This document shows positions 5,364 to 9,705 of a stretch of DNA of 9,705 bases, one piece after another (position 1 is the stretch's first letter; each line of letters begins with the position of its first letter). The notes below the pieces were generated by a model, which ran no database searches, was not told the DNA's origin, and was given only the letters and a program-made list of their open reading frames with translations. The position numbers were made by a program, and so were the translations under genes. The DNA is from an uncultured Bacteroidota bacterium (GTDB lineage: Bacteria; Bacteroidota; Bacteroidia; Chitinophagales; Chitinophagaceae), in contig CAIWHI010000864.1 in the NCBI GenBank assembly GCA_903912435.1, forward strand, positions 1 through 9,705, read 5' to 3'.

Positions 5364-5999
5364 ATGAAAATTAATATTGGCATTGTAGATGATCAGCAAT
5401 TGTTTTTAAGATCGCTCAGCACCCTCGTCAATACTTTTGCTAACTATGAGGTAATCATAGAAGCCATAAATGGTAAAGACCTGATTCAAAAACTTGGTCT
5501 GGCAAAAGTAAAGCCAGATATAATGCTTGTGGATGTAAGCATGACTGTTATGAATGGCCCAGAAACGGTTCAATATTTGTCAGGTCATTTCCCTGATATC
5601 AAAACTGTTGCATTGTCAATGAAAGATGATGAAACATCTATCCTCAGTATGCTACGTGCAGGGTGTTGTGCCTACCTTATAAAAGACATTCACCCTGTAG
5701 AGCTTGAAAATGCACTGAAAGAAATAGAAGCTACTGGTATTTATAATGGCGACACTACAAACATTAAATACCGTAGGTTAAGGGCTAATGGAGTAGACAT
5801 ACCCATAATTAAAGACCGCGAACGCGAATTTCTGCAGCTTGCATGCAGTGATCTTAATTATAAGGAAATAGCTAAAAAAATGTACCTCTCCGAGCGCACT
5901 ATTGATGGGTATAGGGAGTCCCTCTTCGAAAAATTACAGGTAAAGAGTAGGGTAGGTATGGCCTTAGAAGCACTGAGGAGAAATATCGTAAGCCTATAG
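5364..5999 (+). CDS. Two-component response regulator, NarL/LuxR type
   Basis: This is the DNA-binding output protein of a two-component system. The receiver domain (1-120) has the acidic pair D9/D10 (IVDDQQ), phospho-acceptor D57 (IMLVDVSM), S85 at the switch position and the conserved K107 (LIKD). A linker (about 120-143) leads to a LuxR-type HTH (about 145-205), with KDREREFLQLACSDLNYKEIAKKMYLSERTIDGYRESLFEKL matching the family's four-helix pattern. The length (211) is normal. The ATG at 5364 begins MKINIGIVDD, as expected for a receiver domain. The gene ends 11 bp before the stop of the sensor kinase on the opposite strand. Pairing of HisKA_3 kinases with LuxR-type regulators is common, so the two are probably cognate despite convergent orientation. 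Confidence 0.95.
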   Translation: MKINIGIVDDQQLFLRSLSTLVNTFANYEVIIEAINGKDLIQKLGLAKVKPDIMLVDVSMTVMNGPETVQYLSGHFPDIKTVALSMKDDETSILSMLRAGCCAYLIKDIHPVELENALKEIEATGIYNGDTTNIKYRRLRANGVDIPIIKDREREFLQLACSDLNYKEIAKKMYLSERTIDGYRESLFEKLQVKSRVGMALEALRRNIVSL

Positions 6000-6010
6000 C
6001 CACTTTAATA

Positions 6011-9000
6011 TTAGTTCTCGGTAATAGCAATTTCGGTGCCCGATGCATCAGATCTTATTTCGCTAGTGAAGTTTATCTGGGTTGCACGGTACTTAATATT
6101 TGACAGGCCATAACCTTCCATATTTTCTTTATATTCAAATCCCTTTCCATCATCTTTTATTACCACCATCAGCCGCTTCGATTTGAGTATTATTGTTACC
6201 CAAATGTTTTCACAAGCTGCATATTTCACACAGTTATTGATACATTCTTTGGCTATAAGGAAGAGGTTCCGTTTTACAGGTTTGGTGAGAATGGAGTGTT
6301 GGAGTCCATCAGCAATGCTGAAATGTACCTGAATACCTATTGCCACTGCGGGTTTGGCTGCATACTGTTCCAAACGGCTACAGAGATCACTTATTGTATC
6401 ATGCTTATCGTCAAGAATCCAGATCATATCCCTGAGGCCAATTGTTGCATGCTCCAGGTTGTCCTCAATATTGGTTATATACTCTTGTTGCGATGGGTTT
6501 GCCTTAGCAAGGTGGGCAAACACCTTAACACTATTAAGGCTGCTGCCTATATCATCATGCAGGTCAGACGCTACATCTCTCCTTATTTTTTGTTGCTTCA
6601 TTATCTGGTAAAGCCTTATTCTGTAAGCCCCATAACCAAAACCAATAGCAGCAATAATGATGATGACTTTAAACCACCAGGTTTCATTCCATTTAGGCAG
6701 GTACACCAATGTAAGAACTACTGGTTCACACCATAGATCATCTTCGTTAGCAGCTTTAACCTCCACATGATAAGTGCCATGAGAGAGCCCGATGATGTTA
6801 ATATAATTTTGGGTTCCGATATTCACCCACGATTCATTCTTTTCCTTAATGCGGTATGCGAAAGTTGTACGTTCAGGGTTACTATAGTTGATACCCGAAA
6901 AATTGAGCGTTACCTGCAGGGCATCATTAGGCACTTCCAGTTGTTTCAAATTCAGGTTTGTAGTATCAATATCCGTTGCATTATTTGGCCTGTCAATAAA
7001 AACCCTGTTAATATAGAGTTTCGGAGGTATTAGATTAGTGGTGAATTTGGAGGGGTCTATGATGGTGAAGCCTTTTACCCCACCTGCATAGATGAGGCCA
7101 TCCTTCATTGTCCCGGCAACTTCTTCAAAACTATTAGAATGCAGGCCATCCTCCTGGTAGTAACGTTTAAATTTTAAGGTATTTAGGTCAAGTACTGATA
7201 GTCCGTTATCACTGGTTATTACCAGACGATCTTTTACCGGGAATATCTGATACACGCCATTGTCAGACAAGCCATACAATGAATTGAATATTTTCTTGAC
7301 CTTAAAAGTACTATCCAATTGAATAATACCGGTTCCATAGGCTGCAATCCAATAATACCCATTTGCTTCACACATGTCGAAGAAGAGGTTTATCTTGGTT
7401 TTGGATGAGTCAATAATGGTTAAGGGTGTTGATTTATCAAAATTTGGGGATAGGATGGAAATGATATGGTCTGATAGCACCCAGATACGGTTTTGCCTAT
7501 CTTGATAAATATTATTGACCACACTCGATGCTAGTGGAACTTCAGATGTATTATCAATCTGTTTTACAGAGTGTTTATTATAATTCCATAGGAGGATGCC
7601 TCTTCCATTTTCGGTTCCCATTATTATCAAAGAATCACCATCATATACATGGCTATTTACAGGGTCTCCACTATAGGATGCTAATTCAGGATAATATGAT
7701 ACCACGGGCTGTACAAAATTATTGTCATAAATAAACATACCCTGTCTTGTTGAGGTATGAATGCGGCCAATTTTGTCTTCATATATATGATTGTAAAGAT
7801 GGTCTTTATCTATGATGGTAAACTGTCTGTTTTTGTTATCTATATGGGCTAGGCCATTTCGTAAACCAGCAAGAATATCGCCACTTTTCAAAACATGTAT
7901 GCTTCGCAGGTGATCAAGAGTGTTATTGGTTACTTTGTCAAAATATACAGGCTGGTATGGAGTTTCAACCCCTGTAATAAATGCTAAACCCTGCTGGCAT
8001 CCAAGCCAGATATTGCTTTTTTCATCTGAATAAATACATTGTACCGAACTCAGCCAGTCTCCATCAGTGCTATTACCCGCTTCTTTTAAGATGGTATATT
8101 TTCCTAAAGAACTATTAAATCTGAATAACTGACTATGGCTGGCAATTAGAATTTCATTCTGAGATGTAGTACAAATGGCTTCAATTGCCTCAGAATTAAG
8201 TGCAGGGAGTATGCCGCAGGGATTGTTTTCTACATGTATATCATAATTATTGTTGTCGAAAGTAATTATTCTAAGACCCTGACTTGTGCCTAGCAATAAC
8301 TTATTGCCATTTATTGGTATGCAACTATTGAAAATGATGCAGCCCAGGCCTTCAATATCATTGAGCATTGATATAGGATACTCTTTTATCTTTCTGGCTG
8401 TTTGCCCATTATAAATAACAATGCCAAACCAACTATAGAAACACCAAATATTTCCAAAATGGTCAGTAAAAAGTAGATGGGCTTCTAAATTATGATTATC
8501 AGTTGAATGTAAAGGTCCATCCAATTCATTAAGGAATGTACTATTTATTATGTCGAAAACACTTAAACCTGTAGATGAGCCAAGCCAGATCTTATTGCTC
8601 GAAAGTGCCATAGACATGCCAAACTCATCTACGTTCTTATAGCTAATTTGTCTACTTGTGTTTACTGATAAAGTTTTTAAGTCAATACCATTAAAGCCGA
8701 ACTCCCCAGGGAGTGTCCACATTATTGATCGATTTGTATCTTCTACTATTTCCCTAATATCAACTCCACAAAGTCTTAATGGAGAATGAGCACTTTTAGA
8801 ATAGTTAAGAAACTCCTTTCCGTCAAAACGACTAAGCCCATATTGGGTTCCTATCCAAATAAAACCATTTTTGTCTTTGTTAATTTTACGTATATTGTAG
8901 CTGCTTAATCCGTTATTCATTGTATATTTGGTAACATGCTGGTATTCAACAGCCTGGCCCATAGAAATAGAATTAGTGCAAACCCCTAAGATTAATAGTA

Positions 9001-9031
9001 TATGTCTGATAACGTAATGCAAGATCCTCAA
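6011..9031 (-). CDS. Beta-propeller sensor histidine kinase (reg_prop, Y_Y_Y, HisKA_3)
   Basis: This large membrane sensor autophosphorylates in response to a periplasmic signal. A signal peptide (about 1-27, ending SMGQA) is followed by two-component-regulator propeller repeats (about 30-665, e.g. GFIWIGTQYGLSRFDG, NRIWVLS, GLIYAGGVKGFTIIDP). A Y_Y_Y domain (about 700-777) and one TM helix (about 786-804) come next. The cytoplasmic half has HisKA_3 with H825 (ASDLHDDIGSSLNSVK) and a HATPase_c domain with N932/N933 (KECINNCVKYA), DDGKGF (960-965) and GYGLSNI (973-979). No receiver or DNA-binding domain is fused, so it needs a partner; the LuxR-type regulator converging 11 bp away fits. The start is unusual: no in-frame ATG precedes the signal peptide, and TTG at 9031-9029 (alternatively TTG at 9022-9020) follows an in-frame stop at 9040-9038. 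In this family the ligand is often a glycan, but none can be named. Confidence 0.94.
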   Translation of the reverse strand: MRILHYVIRHILLILGVCTNSISMGQAVEYQHVTKYTMNNGLSSYNIRKINKDKNGFIWIGTQYGLSRFDGKEFLNYSKSAHSPLRLCGVDIREIVEDTNRSIMWTLPGEFGFNGIDLKTLSVNTSRQISYKNVDEFGMSMALSSNKIWLGSSTGLSVFDIINSTFLNELDGPLHSTDNHNLEAHLLFTDHFGNIWCFYSWFGIVIYNGQTARKIKEYPISMLNDIEGLGCIIFNSCIPINGNKLLLGTSQGLRIITFDNNNYDIHVENNPCGILPALNSEAIEAICTTSQNEILIASHSQLFRFNSSLGKYTILKEAGNSTDGDWLSSVQCIYSDEKSNIWLGCQQGLAFITGVETPYQPVYFDKVTNNTLDHLRSIHVLKSGDILAGLRNGLAHIDNKNRQFTIIDKDHLYNHIYEDKIGRIHTSTRQGMFIYDNNFVQPVVSYYPELASYSGDPVNSHVYDGDSLIIMGTENGRGILLWNYNKHSVKQIDNTSEVPLASSVVNNIYQDRQNRIWVLSDHIISILSPNFDKSTPLTIIDSSKTKINLFFDMCEANGYYWIAAYGTGIIQLDSTFKVKKIFNSLYGLSDNGVYQIFPVKDRLVITSDNGLSVLDLNTLKFKRYYQEDGLHSNSFEEVAGTMKDGLIYAGGVKGFTIIDPSKFTTNLIPPKLYINRVFIDRPNNATDIDTTNLNLKQLEVPNDALQVTLNFSGINYSNPERTTFAYRIKEKNESWVNIGTQNYINIIGLSHGTYHVEVKAANEDDLWCEPVVLTLVYLPKWNETWWFKVIIIIAAIGFGYGAYRIRLYQIMKQQKIRRDVASDLHDDIGSSLNSVKVFAHLAKANPSQQEYITNIEDNLEHATIGLRDMIWILDDKHDTISDLCSRLEQYAAKPAVAIGIQVHFSIADGLQHSILTKPVKRNLFLIAKECINNCVKYAACENIWVTIILKSKRLMVVIKDDGKGFEYKENMEGYGLSNIKYRATQINFTSEIRSDASGTEIAITEN
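8923..8930 (+). promoter_or_regulatory. Possible -7 box for the C11 peptidase gene
   Basis: TATATTTG fully matches TAnnTTTG and lies 72 bp upstream of the ATG at 9002, inside the signal-peptide-proximal coding region of the kinase on the other strand. The nearest upstream TTG (8895-8897) is 25 bp away, a little too far for the usual -33 spacing. Because the peptidase gene has no free upstream DNA, its promoter must lie within the kinase gene. Confidence 0.25.
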
Positions 9032-9705
9032 AAATGGTTAATTGTTTTCCTAATATACGCTGATTTTATTGACAATCCAAAAACTGTAATTGATGCCAAT
9101 ATTTATGTTGGATTAGACAATCTTTTTAAGGATGTTTTGACTACAACTATTAATCCTGATTTAAGTAGAATATGCATAATGATGGATAGTGCATCTTATC
9201 ATCAATTGGAAGACGAAGATTATATTAGAAATACAATATCTTTGTATGAAATCAGTCGAGCTGAATTGACAGAATCAAATTGTCTTAAAACAAAGACAAT
9301 TTTGTATGAATCTCAGCGGTTACTTACCAAAGATGATATTGCATTAAAGAGAGCTGAACGCCACTTTTATCAAAGTTCTGATTCATTGGCCCAGATACTT
9401 AGTACAATTAAAGTACATGAGGAAGAGGAGGTTTTATTTATAACTTGGGATCACGGGGCTGGGTTTGGTATTTTTCCAGATAAACGAATTAAATTAGGTA
9501 CCAACGACAATAAGCCTATTACAATATTTGAAAATAACATTGACAATTATTATTATATAACAAAATTCTGGAAATTGCCGCCTACATTCACATTTAATGG
9601 CAACTTTCTCCAATCCTTTAAAAGAAATAATGATCAGCAAATACCAATACCAGATATCTTAGATAGTACTGAGTTGACTATAGCACTTGATCTTTGGTTG
9701 AATTC
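9002..9705 (+). CDS. Clostripain-like (peptidase C11) protein, N-terminal part
   Basis: The frame is open from ATG 9002 (stop TAG at 8996-8998 just upstream) to the window end, giving 234 residues with no stop. The N-terminal strand KWLIVFLIYADFIDN (11-25) aligns with the first strand of C11 domains. LFITWDHGAGFGIF (145-158) carries the catalytic His-Gly motif (H151), and DSTELTIALDLWLN (221-234) resembles the segment before the catalytic Cys, which must lie beyond 9705. C11 enzymes are clan CD cysteine peptidases, usually cutting after Arg or Lys. There is no signal peptide; the hydrophobic stretch is too short and is part of the fold. ATG 9017 is an alternative start. Either start overlaps the 5' end of the kinase gene on the other strand. 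The spacing from H151 to the expected Cys is already at least 83 residues, longer than I recall for well-studied members, suggesting an insertion. Confidence 0.78.
   Translation, partial: MSDNVMQDPQKWLIVFLIYADFIDNPKTVIDANIYVGLDNLFKDVLTTTINPDLSRICIMMDSASYHQLEDEDYIRNTISLYEISRAELTESNCLKTKTILYESQRLLTKDDIALKRAERHFYQSSDSLAQILSTIKVHEEEEVLFITWDHGAGFGIFPDKRIKLGTNDNKPITIFENNIDNYYYITKFWKLPPTFTFNGNFLQSFKRNNDQQIPIPDILDSTELTIALDLWLN
9050..9080 (-). promoter_or_regulatory. Candidate promoter for the sensor kinase gene
   Basis: On the minus strand TTG (9080-9078, in TTTTTGG) is followed after 20 bases by TATATTAG (9057-9050), two bases away from TAnnTTTG. Transcription would start near 9043, about 12 nt before the TTG start codon. 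The site lies inside the 5' coding part of the divergent peptidase gene. Confidence 0.3.

Noticed and set aside
6296..6736. Plus-strand open frames opposite the kinase (also 6767-7033 and 7528-7734)
   Set aside because: All lie antisense to conserved kinase and propeller coding sequence and show no protein-family features.
9700..9705. The window ends exactly on an EcoRI site (GAATTC)
   Set aside because: The same site occurs elsewhere inside the window (for example near 211 and 2950), so it is not evidence of a complete-digest clone end and has no biological meaning by itself.

Overview
The window looks like AT-rich chromosomal DNA from a Bacteroidota bacterium, probably of the Chitinophagaceae/Sphingobacteriia type. 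This rests on the protein families present: a beta-propeller two-component sensor with a HisKA_3 kinase, a secreted erythromycin-esterase-like protein, a DUF1877 protein, and a small winged-helix-like protein with a C-terminal membrane tail. Promoter-like TAnnTTTG boxes and weak or absent Shine-Dalgarno sequences agree. Taxonomy is inferred from family content only.

Layout. Positions 1-1355 hold most of an IS3-family insertion sequence on the minus strand. It has orfA, a DD35E orfB and a textbook A_AAA_AAC -1 frameshift site joining them. The orfA-side end is inside the window and the other end lies before base 1. Just beyond the IS is a strong plus-strand terminator (1373-1402) with no plus-strand gene in front of it. 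A minus-strand orphan gene follows (1430-1936, winged-helix-like plus C-terminal TM). A 358-base intergenic region with a palindrome, TGTTCAC/GTGAACA half-sites and a perfect 19-bp tandem duplication leads into a secreted erythromycin-esterase-family protein (2343-4043, plus). Two minus-strand genes follow: a DUF1877/YfbM-like protein (4051-4554) and an SRPBCC/START-like protein (4681-5121).

The right half is a two-component system in an unusual arrangement. A NarL/LuxR-type response regulator (5364-5999, plus) runs tail-to-tail, 11 bp apart, with a 1006-aa propeller sensor histidine kinase (6011-9031, minus). The kinase gene starts on a TTG codon. Its 5' end overlaps head-to-head the 5' end of a plus-strand gene that runs off the window (9002-9705+). 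That gene is an N-terminal fragment of a clostripain-like (peptidase C11, clan CD) protein with the His-Gly motif visible and the catalytic Cys still to come.

How the genes may work together. The kinase and regulator are most simply a cognate pair: periplasmic ligand sensing by the propeller and Y_Y_Y domains, His to Asp transfer, then LuxR-type DNA binding. The C11 peptidase shares its promoter region with the kinase, so it is a candidate for co-regulation; this is inference. I found no CRISPR array, no tRNA or rRNA, and no convincing evidence of a wholly new system. The most unusual points are the overlapping divergent kinase/peptidase starts, the convergent kinase/regulator pair, and the orphan terminator beside the IS.
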